A DNA stretch of 64,000 nt, taken from the NCBI GenBank assembly GCA_016801845.1, contig CM028906.1:9224001-9288000 (forward strand), written 5' to 3'. This DNA comes from Polydactylus sextarius (taxonomy: Eukaryota; Chordata; Actinopteri; Polynemidae). The position numbers and the translations under genes are program-made. The notes under the pieces were generated by a model, which did not search any database, was not told the DNA's origin, and saw only the letters and a list, made by a program, of their open reading frames with translations. Shown here piece after piece: positions 10,241 to 23,154 of this stretch (within the stretch, counting starts at the first letter, position 1; each line of letters begins with the position of its first letter).

Positions 10241-11249
10241 GGCAACAGCATGTGTAAAATAATCTTTAAAAACACATCCACTGAAAGTTAGCAGACATCA
10301 GCTCATGGAACAAAGTCTACTCTTTGTATCTTTCAGTTAGATGCGCTCCTGCTTTCTTTGCCAATTACTGCAATTGTTTTCTTTTCTGAGATTATTCAGA
10401 GTTAATGTTATACACTCCTTCCTCTGTCATGATTGCCGAGCATGTCTCCACTGCAAATTTAAACATGAAAGGTGCACTACATGCTACAGACGACTGAGGT
10501 CAAACCAGGGAGTCGGTCAGTGATAGATGTTTGGATGATGATTTAATCGTTTGTCTTTGTAATTCTTTCTAAATTATTATTTTTTTTATCTCATCTGAGT
10601 GTTTGTTTACATCTGCTCTGATCGTCTGACTGCTTGTAGTTCCCACCCAATTTGTCATTTCATCTGATGTTTTACCCGCATTCCTAGATGTCACTGGGTG
10701 TCACTCACTCAGTGCAGTGTTATTAAAGACTGTTATGATGACCAGCATAATGAAAATAAGACCAGAGTGTTAATAAACTATAGATGTCAGATTATACAAC
10801 CCCAGTTTCTTGTGCCTCATATTGCACTGCTCACATGCAGGAAAGAGCAGATCAATAAATGGCTTTGCATATTTTTCACTCTAATCCCTGTATTCAGAAT
10901 CTGATATTAGCCAGTCATCGTGGTAAAATATGAGCCGACTTCAAAACCCCATAATGGTTAAACCTTCTCCTCCAGCATGTCCCTGCCTGTAAGAAGCAGT
11001 CAGAGCAGGCTGTGGGTTTTCCCCTTACACTGCTGAGGGAGGTGGGGGGGGGGGAAGAGGGAGGAGGAGGAAGACGAGGGAGGGCACTGGGTTTGTTGTT
11101 CAAAGCCCCAGCTCGGCATATGCATTATAAATGAGCAGGGTTTTGAGGCACGTCTCTTCCTCCCTCTCTCTCTCTCTCTTGCTCTGCTCCTTTCACTCTC
11201 CTAGTGTTTCTGTTTTTCTCTCTATATATATATATATGTGATTGGGGAA

Positions 11250-11299
11250 GTGTGTGTGTGTGTGTGTGTGTGGAGGGGGGGGTCTGTGTGTGTGTGTGT
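11250..11299. repeat. (TG)n microsatellite, interrupted
   Basis: Two alternating TG blocks separated by a G-rich interruption at 11273-11282. Two overlapping open frames across it are produced purely by the repeat. Confidence 0.95.
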
Positions 11300-11594
11300 C
11301 TCTATGTGCATAATGGATTTTTATCCTTCGCAGAGCACAGCGGTCACAGTTTGTCTGACTCCACATGGTCTTTATTATGCCAGACGGAGAGTGTATTGGT
11401 GGACACATACCAGGCCAATGTCTGCCCTCTGTCTCTGTAACTCTACACATGCGCGTACACACACACACAGTGGCGACCTCTGCCTCCCTACCATTTTCAC
11501 CTCTCACCTCCCTGTTTACCCTCAAGTCCTGCAGAGTAAGCCTCACTTTGGGTACAGCTCCTTGTGGTTTTTCTCTGCAAATAAAGGCAAACAC

Positions 11595-11596
<2 letters not shown>

Positions 11597-11630
<34 letters not shown>
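11597..11630. repeat. (CA)n microsatellite
   Basis: About 17 uninterrupted AC units. Confidence 0.95.
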
Positions 11631-11632
<2 letters not shown>

Positions 11633-13029
11633 ATTATATGTGGGAGGAAAGGTGCATTCATTTAAGTGCCTTCTGACACAAGCATATCATTACTTGCTGT
11701 ATGATTTTTCTGTTTATTAGTTCTTAATTTCCCCCAGCCTCATAGATGCTGAAATGCCACAGTGATTTGCACTTCCCTCCAAATGTTACTTGTGTTGTGG
11801 CTGACTGAAGTAAGACCAGTGCCCACGCTTGCTAGCTGGGAGCTGAACTCCATCCTGGTAGAGGAGCTTTATGTAAATGTGCCAACTGCAACCAGTTCAC
11901 GTCTGTCTAGTGAGCGACTCCGGACGTGAAATATAACGAGATCTGCTCTGCACTTCTCTGCTGCTGCATGTACACCTTTTGGGTGGAATTAGATTAGATG
12001 AAATTAGACTGATGGAGAGGAAAGTTTTTTTTTTTTTTGTGGCAGAGCAATTTCATGTCTCCAGTTCTGAGCACATTTTCATAAAGCCTGAGGAGGAGCT
12101 TTACAGTGCAATTTATGACACATTCATTAATACAGACAGAAGATCAGGTCAACTTTATTCAAAAGGACAAACCAACATTTTGAGCAATTCTCTTTCCAAG
12201 CAAAGCTTAAAATCAAACAAAAAAACTGGAAGCAGAGAGAAAGAGTCTGACTGACTGTGAGGTTTTATTATTTAATATTATAGTTATAGTCTAAACATGT
12301 ACTTTCCCGGTTGTGTTATGCATGGTATAAAGAAAGCCACTTTTACACTGAATGGAGAACTAATGGCAACCAATATCTGGCTTTTGTCTTTAATAGGAAA
12401 TGTTACAAACAGTATTCATTCAGTTACATGACTCTGCTGCTATAGTTTAGGACAGCGGTGTGTAAAATAGCCAGGCAAATTATTTGAGTTTTATAGTCAG
12501 TTGCCTTTGTAAGTGGTTTTATCTGTTAGAAAAGCTAGAAAAGATATGAGCTAATTTAGGCATGAAAAGGATGATAATTCTTTCTGACTTTTTTCTGGAT
12601 TTCAACTGCATCTCTCAAGGCTATGAGATGTGGTTGAAAGTTTAACCCTGACTATGTCTTTTGGAATTTTTAGCCGGATGTACTGGTAGATCTACTCTGA
12701 CCAGAGCAGCACTAGTTGTTTCCTCCTGTGCTTTTCTTATTCATTCTAAACTAGAAAATATGTATTATTTAATAGTGATCTTTCCATCCTCAATTCCAAA
12801 GAAAAAAAAATGAAAAACCACGATGACCTATTGTTTTGTGAAGACAATTCTTTACAACCCTGTTTATAGTTTGCCAAATATTAACTTTTCAGGAACCACT
12901 GGAACACCTGATTACATTTTCAGTTAAGATAATGAGAAGATGCCGCTCATATCAGTAACTGTTCCCTGACAAAGTATTTGTTTATTATTCTGTCACTAAG
13001 GTAGGCCAATAGTTTCTTTCTCCAGTGAT

Positions 13030-13440
13030 ACTCTCCAGGTTCTCCTAGAGGATCCCAAGGTGGTCCCAGGCTAGATGAAATACATTATCTCTACAATGTG
13101 TTCTGGACTCCTACCAGTTACTGGTGCCTGGAAATCCTCAATTGGGAGGCAACCAGGAAGCTTCCTGATCACTATCCAAACTACGTCAACTGGCTCCTTT
13201 CAACATGAAGGAGCAGCAGCTCTGGTCTAAACACTATTTCATAGGCTCAGCCCAGATACCCTAAAGAAACTAATTTCAACCCTTCAGCCCTGTGGCCTCG
13301 TTCTTTCAGTCACTACTCAAAGCTCAGGAGCACAGGTGAGGGTCAGAACAGAGATCAAGTGGTAAATCAACAGCTTCATTTCTGGCTCAGCTGCTTCTTC
13401 ATCACAATGGCCCAGTCCAGTGCCTGTCTTACTTCTGATA
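13030..13440 (-). mobile_element. RTE-clade (Rex3-type) LINE relic, 3' part of the RT ORF
   Basis: Read on the minus strand it corresponds to the C-terminal part of the RTE polyprotein (consensus order: LTYG.ELWV.TERTR, then GW.HLVRMPP, then a GRPR-type tail). Matching + strand words include 'caactggctcctttcaacat', 'ggagcagcagctct', 'gttctttcagtcactactca' and 'gtgagggtcagaacagagat'. The frame is broken by deletions and stops. A second copy of the same part lies at 27905-28170. Confidence 0.7.
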
Positions 13441-14293
13441 TACGAATGCACTGAAATACCAGTTACTGAATCTTAAACCTTTAGTCTGTTTAATGCCAAA
13501 ATAATACCTTTTAAGATAAACTTGGTTCCATTCAGAGTCTTGCGACACTGGGATAAGTGCGGAGATGCTTGGTTTTAATATGGCAAAGGTTCACTGTGAC
13601 CACAGAAACAACATGCTAATTTACATTTAACAAAAACCACCATATTTCTCTAACCTTACCCAAAATGCGTTGGTTAACCTAACCACAAATGAGACTGGAT
13701 AAGAACCCTGGTCATTGGTGTGAAGCAAATGGAGCTTAATATAATTTTCAACTCACTGTTCCCAAGATCAAGAATGAACTTTAATGCTCAATTGTGAAGC
13801 TTTTGTGTGAGAAGAATGAATATAGTATTTGAGTCTCTTTTGTCCCTCCTGAACTCACTTTCTTTTCTCCAACTCAGTCCGTTCTTTTTATCTGTTTCCT
13901 GTGTGCCTCTCATTGTCTCCGCTGCTTGGGCAGAGAAAGGCAGAGAGATTTTTATACGCTTCATTTCATTGTCATCTAAAAAAATATTCCTTGCACGCCA
14001 AAGTGATGTACACCTGCAGGCAGTCTCCGTTAATTCTTTCAAGACCGAGATGTTTTGCCCGCCACGTGGTTTGCAGTTTTACACTGCAACATAAGTCGGG
14101 GCTTGTTCAGTGGCAGACGCCTTCACAGTTGTTGCAGCTCTTCTGATATGTTCGGTGTAAGCCGAGGGCAAAGTCTCCAGCCTGTCATTATAGCGGAGCC
14201 ATACTCCCTGGTTAGGTAGCAGACTCTGTTTTTCAACATGTTATTTCTGCTTAAATGAAAAAGGTTGATGGGTTGTGTATTTATGCTGTACTG

Positions 14294-14331
<38 letters not shown>

Positions 14332-15186
14332 CAAAGCCTGATATAGCATATTCTTCTGTGGCATAGATGCTGGTTGTTTTCCAAGAACTATTTATGTCCC
14401 TTCTCTGTCATGACAACCTATGGATCTAAACTGCAAATAAATGGACTTTATTTGACCAGTCTTCATGACCACTACAAGCGCTCTACACTACTTGTCCTAT
14501 TCGCCCATTCTGCACCTCTTTTCATACTCACAGTGATGTCATGCTAATTTGAGGTTCAGTATCTTACATCGTGACTGAAGGAGCCACCCTTAAACCATCA
14601 AACCAATAACATCAGTTGTTGACCTGCGCTATCTCCTGAGCTACTGCTAACCAAGTACATATTGCTGGAATGCTATATCAGGCTGGTTTACATTCAGAGG
14701 TAACATGGTTTTTTAGAAAATGAAACACTGCATTTATTAACAGCAACACTGCCAGCAGAAGGAAGTGGCAGGTTTCTTTGTTGTTCACAGTCCTGTGTGT
14801 GGTTTAGGTAACAGAAACACTTTAGTTATGGTTGGAAAAAGATGGTTGTGACTAAACTAAATCATAGACAGTGGAAAATACTAACCTCCTGAATGAATAT
14901 CGTACAAAAGATCAGATATTTTGGTGGATAAAAAATATAATTTAACTGATCTGCTAAGTATTGATGAATTAGTGACCTGTCCAATTATTAAATGAAAAAC
15001 ATCTTCATTAGTCTACTAGAATACATAATCAGAATACACATCATAGTTTGTTTTGAGTCAATAATGCCTACAGCATCGTTGAGGATCAATGTAAGGCCAA
15101 GCAGGACATGTGACCAGGGCCCAGGAGTAAAAGGGACCTTTAGCCTCAAGGTTTAAGGCCAAGTGATATATGTTTAACCTGATGAC
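13441..15186. other. Intergenic spacer with one (TG)n tract
   Basis: No gene is recognised. Positions 13860-14190 are complex, non-repetitive sequence and a candidate conserved non-coding element. (TG)n occupies 14295-14328. The rest is AT-rich spacer. Confidence 0.55.
14295..14328. repeat. (TG)n microsatellite
   Basis: About 17 TG units without interruption. Confidence 0.95.
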
Positions 15187-15750
15187 ACCAGGCTAGATTA
15201 CTGTAATGCATTCCTTATTGGGATCTATGGCAAGAGCATTCAAAGACAGCAATACATCCAGAACAGCGCAGCCAGGATCCTGATGAGGGTGCGCAAGCAT
15301 GAACACATCATCCCCATCCTGAAAACTCTTCAGTGGCTCCCCATCCTACTCAGAATAGAATACAAAGTCTCCCTCCTCACCCACCAGTGCATTCATGGAC
15401 ATACCCCCATTTACCTACAGGAACTCCTCACCCTTTATACCTCCTCACGCACCCTCCGTTCTGCAACCACAAACACCCTCCAAGTTACCAGGACCAAGCT
15501 TTGCAGTATGGGTGATCAGGCCATTTCAGTTGCTGCCCCAAGACTGTGAAACTCCCTACCAGACTACCTGAGAGGCCCACAGTCTTTTGATGTTTTTAAA
15601 CGAAACTTGAAAACCTTTCTTTTTAAAAAGCCTTTTGTTAATTAGCATTTCATTGACTCTTTTCTCTCATTTTATTGTAGCACTGTAGCACTGATTCTTT
15701 GTAATGTAAAGTACAATATAAATAAAATGTATTATTATTATTATTATTTT
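15187..15750 (+). mobile_element. L2-like LINE, 3' end of RT ORF plus tail
   Basis: One frame runs from RLDYCNAFLIGI (15190-15225) through NSAARIL, HEHIIPILKTLQWLPI and IEYKVSLLTHQC to DQAISVAAPRL. It is then broken at 15547-15549, where a TGG (the W of the usual LWNSLP motif) reads TGA. The frame continues as NSLPDYLRGPQSFDVFKRNL and ends in LKTFLFKKPF and a stop. This is the C-terminus of CR1/L2-group reverse transcriptases. It is followed by a short 3' UTR and the closing tandem repeat 'ataaaatgtattattattatt' (15722-15748). It is 5'-truncated and inactive. Confidence 0.85.
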
Positions 15751-16084
15751 GTTAAACATATTCGTCCGCTTAAACATACATGTTTATATATGTTTAAACT
15801 GATGACACCGCTGCTTTTACACGTATTATAGATACAAACTCACTCAGACTTAATTTCTTTTTAAAATCTTGTACAGTTAACCTGTGTGACATGCTTGCAA
15901 TGTATGAGTCTTACAGTTCCAATGAACTAAACAGAACTAAACAGTTTTTAGTTTTTAGGCTGTGAACCAGCAGAGCAGATCAATCTGTGGATGTCTTGAA
16001 ATAACCAATTAAAAGCCTAGCTATTAATTTGTTATTTTAATTCAGTGATGATTTTATGGAAATTTATATTCATTAATTTAATCC

Positions 16085-16345
16085 TTTATTTTATTGTATT
16101 TATGTTATGAATGTTTTATTCCCTCTTATGTACTTTATTTCTAATTGTTTTTATTCATTTTCTTGTTTTTCAATCTATTGGTTTAATTGTTTTCGTTATT
16201 ATTTCATTTGTATCACTTTTATTTCTTGCATTTCATATTGTTTTGCCACTTACATTCTGTTTTATGATGAGTTTCATGAGTGTAAAACAGTTTGTGTTGC
16301 ACTAACATACATGAAAGATTCAATATAAATAAAGTTTGAGTGACT
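16085..16345 (+). mobile_element. LINE 3' UTR/tail fragment
   Basis: T-rich sequence ending 'cagtttgtgttgcac...tcaatataaataaagtttga' resembles the fish LINE/SINE tail consensus (...CACTTTGTG..GC....GTGCTATATAAATAAAGTTTGATTGATTG). It lies about 350 bp beyond the LINE at 15187 in the same orientation. It may be a separate insertion. Confidence 0.5.
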
Positions 16346-18754
16346 GATGCAAGTAGGTTCACATCGGTAAAGATTCAGTTTGAATTGAGGTTTAGAGACA
16401 GTGAAAGTGATAATTTAAACCAACTAAATTATGTCCTCTTCACTCTTCAGTTGATCATCATGTCAGCAAACTCTAGAGAGAATCATCATTTGCAAGGGTT
16501 TGGTCCACAATTTTATCTTGTGACCTTGTAACCTCAAAGGGTCTCCCTACTGCCACGGTAAGTACTACACAATTGCTGCACATACTCTACTGCACAGCAA
16601 CACGTGAAATAACCTGCAGGTGAAAACAGATTCTTACCTTCCTGTCTTCATGACATGAGGAGGTCAGAAGGTTGGAGCAGATGGTGCTTTGGACTGCTAC
16701 TGTGAGAGATGGTTACCTCCATCATGACCTCACAGTATCAAAGGCATAAAGCTGATGCCCTAATATTAGGTTCAACAGACATGTCAAGAGTACCTGAACA
16801 ATAATATTGATGTTTTCTCCACTGTCCTTTTCATCACTATAGCCTTTTGTGCTTTATATCAATAGTTATAAATAAAGGTATCAGTTTAAACAACTTTAGA
16901 CCACACCTCTGAAAACATGAGTTACCATAGTTACAAAAAGGATTTTCCAATACAAATAAACACAACATTGATAAAGATAGATCATAGGCTCAGTTCCTGA
17001 ACAGTTTATCAGTCAGAAAACAGAACATGATCTTAATGGTCTTTGATGCAAGCAGCTCAGTATAACCCATAGTTTTAGATGTTTTATCATTAAACATCCT
17101 GTAGTTTACGCTCAAGAAACAAATTCTTCTGGTGGGTGTAGTATATATGCCAGAAGTAAAGTTATAAATCTCATGGTGCTGTTATAGAGACACAAACACC
17201 ATAGTCAATGTTGTTAATAACAACAACAGTGATGTTACTAACTTTAACTCTGTGTATATTGTTGTTGCTAAAATCCAAAATGTTCTTCAGTATTTCCTAA
17301 ACCTATCCAAGGTGTTTTTAAGCTGAGACTGAGCCAAACCTTTACTATTATCCACTACATAAAAGGGCTAATTATCAGTTTTTCAGTTTTATCTGGGGCA
17401 TATCTTCAGCCACCAGTAGAACTAAATGCTCATATGGGTGGTATCATAGGGTAACAACAAAGAACCCATATAAACATACTGTACATAGAACATAATGTCT
17501 CCAGTCATGCCAAGCCAGAGCAAGATATTTTCTTTTTCTTGAATCTGCGGCAGAAAGAGATTTTTCAGGCTGAGGATGCTTTGCATTAGTTATGTTTGGC
17601 TAAAGGCAGAAACTCAAGGGAAGCCAATGAAACAACACTCAGGGTTAAATACAGGCATTTCTGAGACAAAGCCGTCTCTCTCTACACCCCCCACCACCGC
17701 GCCAAAGACAGCAAAATGCCTACAGTGGCACAGATTAGTTAGTAAATTGGCTGGGGCTGCTGAATGAGACCCACTGCATATCTCATGAGGGGGCTGCAGC
17801 TTTGCTTTCATTCCCCAGAACAGGCAGAGAGATTCAACCCAGATCTCATTGGGCAAAATGTTATCACTCAGCCATATGGCTTCACAGGCTTCAATGAATG
17901 GCGAGTGTGCATATCGCATCATGACACCTACGCAGCATGAGGCCACCGTGTGCCGATATTCTTTTCTGTGGCGTGAAACACTGTGAATGATTTTTTCCCC
18001 CTTCTTTCACCAATGTGCTTCCTGCTTAATTCCATTCCCGCAGATTTTGAAATCATGCACCGCCCACAGCCCACTGTGGCAGTGGTGGTATATGTTTCAG
18101 TCTTAGCCTACATTATAATGGCTTTGGTCACAGCGTCTACCCAGTCTCAGCCAATACTGGTAACCACTTGTCTTCTGTGCAAAACATCTCTCTCTCTCTG
18201 TCTCACACACACACACATACACACACCTCACACTTACAAGCTCCAAAAAAATCACTCAGCGACATCATCCCCAAATTATATACACAGTTATATGTGTGTA
18301 GGATGCAAGGCTGTCATTTTTAGGAGAATACTTTATGAAAGAGCGAGAGTGAGTCATTAGCGTGTGGCTGTTTGGAGGAGAGGAAACGTAATAACAGGGG
18401 TGGCTGGCAGTACAAGACAAAGCAATCCTAATGAGAGATAAGAAGGGCTCCCTGATGCATTTTTCATATGCACTCCTTTTGTCTCCTCTTGCCCTGGGTT
18501 TTATAAGTAGGGAGCACAATTAAGTAGGCGTAATAAGTCTTTGGATCAGTAATCGTCATTGTGTTTCCTCAGAGTGTGTGTGCTCAGGGATATTTTGTTT
18601 TGTGTTCTCTGTGCTGCAGGCTTTCTCTCTCTGGACATCAACATTACTAACAAATGGAGCTGGACAACTCTAATGTTTTAGAAGCCATTTCAGAGATCAG
18701 CATACTTGTCTGTTTGCTAAAGTTCAGTGTTTCTATTATAATAATAGACCAAGT
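16346..18754. other. Intergenic spacer, no gene recognised
   Basis: Mostly AT-rich sequence. Positions 17760-17960 and 18360-18560 are non-repetitive blocks that resemble conserved non-coding DNA. A short (TC)n(AC)n tract lies at 18187-18227. Open frames of 60-125 codons here lack domains. Confidence 0.55.
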
Positions 18755-19110
18755 CACTCGGGTGCACCAAGGTTTGGTGCTGGGTCCTCTTTTATACAAC
18801 ACCAATTTATCAGTGCAAACTTGGGTTACTGACCACCTGAGGATGTAAATCTGATATTTAACACCAACATTTTCTAGGGTCCAGTCATCAGCTCACACAG
18901 CTTCTACGCAGATGACACCTTATTTTTATCTGTCATTCCTGCCAGATAATCCCACAGTCTCACAGGTTGGTCATGCAGACGTATCCACATCGATGAAGAA
19001 ATACCACCTCCAACTAAACCTGTCTGAGGGTGAAGTCTTAGTCATCCTGAAACAACATCAATTCTGGCAAAAACATCTAGCAGCTGCATATATTAGAGCT
19101 GGTGGAGACT
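18755..19110 (+). mobile_element. L2-like LINE relic, central RT segment
   Basis: In order: VHQGLVLGPLLYN (18760-18800, consensus GVPQGSVLGPLLF), then SFYADDTLFLSV (18900-18940, the YADD catalytic motif), then KKYHLQLNLSEGEVLVI (18992-19045, consensus W....LKLN..KTE.L). The three motifs are in the order expected of a reverse transcriptase, but frame changes and deletions separate them. The copy is inactive. Confidence 0.75.
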
Positions 19111-19632
19111 AAACCAAAGCTAAAGTGATTGATTGAATTTCACATTTACATTCCTTAGATAGTCAGAAACATGAACCCAAATTTGCACTGATAAATTAAT
19201 GCTGTTTTTATGACTTGATGTGTTGCCACCAGAAGGTCAACATATCCATTAATCCAGGTTAAAAGAATACACCATTTTTAAAATCAATCTGGTATACAGT
19301 ATACAGTATGTGATATGCCATTAGTCAATAAGTGAATAACAAATAACTAAATATGAAATATAAATAAATAAGTTGCTTTTTATTCTGGTAGGTTTCATGT
19401 CACTTAATCACAGACAAGATTGTAAATATGTTATTATTAAACATTTTAAACTGCACATGATCAGCTAAGAACACCTGGTAGCCAGACATCTTTTAGAGGC
19501 CAAAAATTGATTAATTAAACTTCCTTGTTTTATTTTTAGTTTTAATAAGGTTCATTTAGAGCCTGTGTGTTGTTGATATGTGCCTAGATACGGCTCGATA
19601 CTGGTTTATGTTTGGGTCTGTTTATTTGTGTT

Positions 19633-19645
19633 GTCTCTCTTTCTG

Positions 19646-19683
<38 letters not shown>

Positions 19684-19684
19684 T
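19633..19684. repeat. Compound (TC)n(TG)n microsatellite
   Basis: A TC block runs directly into a TG block. Confidence 0.95.
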
Positions 19685-19967
19685 TTGCTGGCTCAGTTCT
19701 CACACTCAAGCTCAAACGATGTCCTTAGGCACTGATGCTGCAGTTATGCCTAATTTTTTCCCATCCAACCATTAAATAATCGTAATCCTAAAACACACAC
19801 ATATACACACATGTATGTACATACACACAGATTGATGGGTCTGATATGTACATGCACAGAGATTTACATTATACACAAACAGAAGATATTACTACTATGT
19901 TTGATTAGAAATTCCAGATTTCAAGAGTCAATCCTCACAGTTAAGCACCAGCTATTATACATTGTGC

Positions 19968-19970
<3 letters not shown>

Positions 19971-20026
<56 letters not shown>
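19971..20026. repeat. Long (TG)n microsatellite
   Basis: About 27 TG units, the longest dinucleotide run in the window. Both overlapping open frames (Val/Cys on +, His/Thr on -) are artefacts of the repeat. Confidence 0.97.
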
Positions 20027-20030
<4 letters not shown>

Positions 20031-22734
20031 CAGTCACACTGTGCACACATGAGTGTGAGTGGTTTCTCCCCTGGTAACAGTGCTATGGACAGGATTACAG
20101 TGAGGCTTAGCTGCAGGAGAAGGAATGCCGCTGTATTTTCAGTCATGAATGGACAATAATCCCTCTCATGGAAGCTTGGCCTGTAATGATTTAAGGAGGG
20201 AAAGTTCTGCTGATTAGTGGCTATTGTCACTTCATCTCATTGTGTCTGTGTGTGTGTGTGTGGCTGTCGATGGGTTCAAGTGGCCTTCAACTTCAAAGCC
20301 CAGAGCCCCAGATGTAACACACACACACACACACATGCATACATTTCCATATATCACAATGAAGTCCATTCTGGTCCCTTATACCTGCTGGAAATTGCTA
20401 TTTGATTGATTTAAGCAGCAAACAAGGAGTTAATACATCATGCGTGGGCCCCCCTCTGCTTCCATTCAGGCTTCCTGTCAGTGATTGGCAGATGATTATC
20501 CAGGCTGCTTCATGTATGTGAAAGACATGCTGTGTTTAGACCTGCCTCTTTGATTGGCTTTGGCTTGATGGTGCAGTAATTGTCACCTCCACAGGGGTCG
20601 ATCAGCCAGACTAATGTTTTCAATTCAGCCTGTTTTCTGCTCTGAGCTGCTTCATCCACAATGATTCAGAATCAAGCTCTGCATCAGAGTATTGATGTCA
20701 TATCAGGACAATGGAATCTAATGACCATAGCAGGATTAGATGAAAACAATCAATTATGATAGGGATCTTTTTAACAAGTATGGCTTCCTGTATGTTGAAC
20801 AAAGTTGTATGTTGTACATGTTGTACAAATGTCACATTGCAGAAATCTGAGAAAAGTTATTCTTCTCCTCAGAAACTGAGGAGAGAAGTTATACATTTAT
20901 TTGAGTGTATGTGTGACCTTAAATAACATGTCAGACATGACACTTCAGTGTTGGTATCTGCTGTACCTCAGGACATTTTCACAACATCATATTTTTTCTT
21001 AAATCAAAATTATACAGTTGAATGTTAATATTATATATAAGATTCAAATTGAGCTGCAATAGATTTTCAACATGTTGAAGTGATTTGCAAGGATTTCTAG
21101 AAGAGTGATAGAGTACAAATAGTTTCCATGTTTTTGTTTTTTTCATTAGCTACCTATTAGGAGCAACCAGCAGCAAAAGTATAAAGAATTCATTAAACAG
21201 TGCATTTGCTCCAATATTTTCTCATATTTTCTATTAAATATTTGGACCTCTGATTAATGAGCTCATACTACAGCTGTCATGGCACTAAATCTAACATGTA
21301 GGAGCACATTGATATCTTATTACATTTTTTTGGGGCTGACAGGTTGTGATGTTTATGTCTGGCACCTCTCCAAGACATCGTTCCCATTCTATTTACTCAG
21401 AACCCAGCAACTACCTGCAATGCAGAACATGAAACAATAATAAACTCTAATTTAAAATCAAGAGCCATGTAAACTGAAGAGATGAAATTTTATTTTTCAA
21501 AATGGCTACTGCTATCAGCATGGCTATTGTCCAAAAGTGAGAAAGAAAAAACATGTCTGTGTTCTGACCAAAACTGTATTCTTTTTTAAGTGGTGTGATA
21601 ACATATAAATCAAGTCGAAGACACAAACAACCACAAATTTGTCGCTAAGAAACATTGGCACAAGTTAAAAATATTTTAACTAAAAATTGTACACACTAAA
21701 TCTCTCACTGTTGAGCTTCTGCTGACAGGCAAAGTTGTACAACACAAGTTCTGTGCTTCATAGAGACAGAGTGGAAAAGGTCACAAACCTAAGAATCGTG
21801 TTTAAATATGAATGTTTGATTATACTGCACATCTTTAACAGTTTGCATTGAAACAGTGAACATTATAGGTGATGCATCAGTTGACCCTGCAGAGAGCAGC
21901 CTGCTTCTCTGCTTCCTTCCCCCTCTTATCTCCTTCACCCGCTTCCTCCTTATTCCTCACCACTTTCCCTACAGTGTTCCTACTGTAAAACATTTGCCAT
22001 GCTCCTCTGAAAAGGCAGCACTATTTCCCTGACAAAGCCCACCTCCCATTGCCAACGATCCCTCCACCCCATCCTCCACCCCACTGACCCATTTCTTATG
22101 TTGATCAGACAGTGTGTGAAGTGATGCAAACTGCTGTGCTGCTGCGGCGGAGTCTCCCCCTCAGGCTCAGAGAGCAGCAGAGGGCTTTACACATTCATGA
22201 ACTGAGTGGGAAGATCCCTCCTCTGTGTGTTTGTGTTTGTGCATCAGTTCCCTCCAGCAGAGATGCATGATACTGTATATGGGTGACTACTGTTTACAGG
22301 AGCATGAATAGTGGCACACTGGGTAGGAACAGAACAAAACAACATTTAGGTACAAACAAATATGTATAGAATTTAGAAAAAACTGTGCAAGGAATGGATT
22401 TGTGAGAGCAGAAAAAGTCAGTGACAGAGCAGTGAGTTTAATCGATGCTTAGGGGTGCAGGAAGAGCTGTGACTTGATTTAAGCGAGCAGCAGGGCCTCT
22501 GTTGCTCACTGTCTTCAAAGGTGTTCACTCTGAGGTTTGTTCTTCACTGACAAACTCTTCACAGGAAAACTCTGTAACCTCTGTGCTGTCTGACCTCAAT
22601 GAAACGTCATCCTATATCCCACACATGAACCCTTTCACTTTACACAGTGGCCATCTGTTGTAACAACATGGGACAATGTCAATTTGAACAAAATGTGTGT
22701 CTCAGTTGCATAGAATCGAATAAAATCTATCAAT

Positions 22735-22790
22735 CTCTCTGTCTGTCTGTCTGTCTATCTATCTACCTACCTACCTATCTGTCTATCTAC
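22735..22790. repeat. Tetranucleotide microsatellite (CTGT/CTAT/CTAC)
   Basis: Three related tetramers in successive blocks, consistent with point changes inside an older uniform array. Confidence 0.9.
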
Positions 22791-23154
22791 TCCCTGAATC
22801 ATTTTGTGTATAATAAACTTCCATACACATGAGTATGTATCATGTCTCTACTTTATAAGATGTACTTTTACAATGGCATGTTAAAACCACGGTACACACT
22901 CAAGATCTCTCACCCACCATCTCCAATGCCAATTAACAAACTCACAGAATAGGTGCTGGTAAAGTCCAACTAGAGAAGCCTATTCTAGACTTTTGCTGAC
23001 TAACATTGATGCTAATTGACAAATGTGGTAGCATCAGATAAACCACCTTTAGTGTCAGTATATGTTCACAGTTTAGAGGAGAAACTGACCAAATAGAGCA
23101 TGTTAATGGGAAAACCTTATGAGTGGTCCTTCCCTTTCATTTAAAACAGCTTCA

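Larger units (their letters stand above)
10241..13029. other. Intergenic spacer with microsatellites
   Basis: No gene is recognised. Contents: a G-rich/GGA-rich tract at 11037-11085, (TC)n at 11161-11180, (TA)n at 11223-11237, (TG)n at 11250-11272 and 11284-11299, and (CA)n at 11597-11630. The stretch 10915-11160 is GC-richer than its surroundings and ends in 'tgcattataaatgagcaggg', a possible TATA-type core promoter, but no credible exon follows. Confidence 0.55.
19111..23154. other. Intergenic spacer with several microsatellites
   Basis: No gene is recognised. Simple repeats are (TC)n(TG)n at 19633-19684, (TG)n at 19971-20026, short (TG)n/(CA)n at 20243-20262 and 20317-20334, and (CTGT/CTAT/CTAC)n at 22735-22790. 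Positions 20430-20720 form a non-repetitive block that is a candidate conserved element. Positions 21890-22090 are pyrimidine-rich. Everything else is AT-rich spacer. Confidence 0.55.

Noticed and set aside
19955..20230. Open frames rich in Val/Cys or His/Thr around long TG tract
   Set aside because: Repeat-driven translation, no domain.
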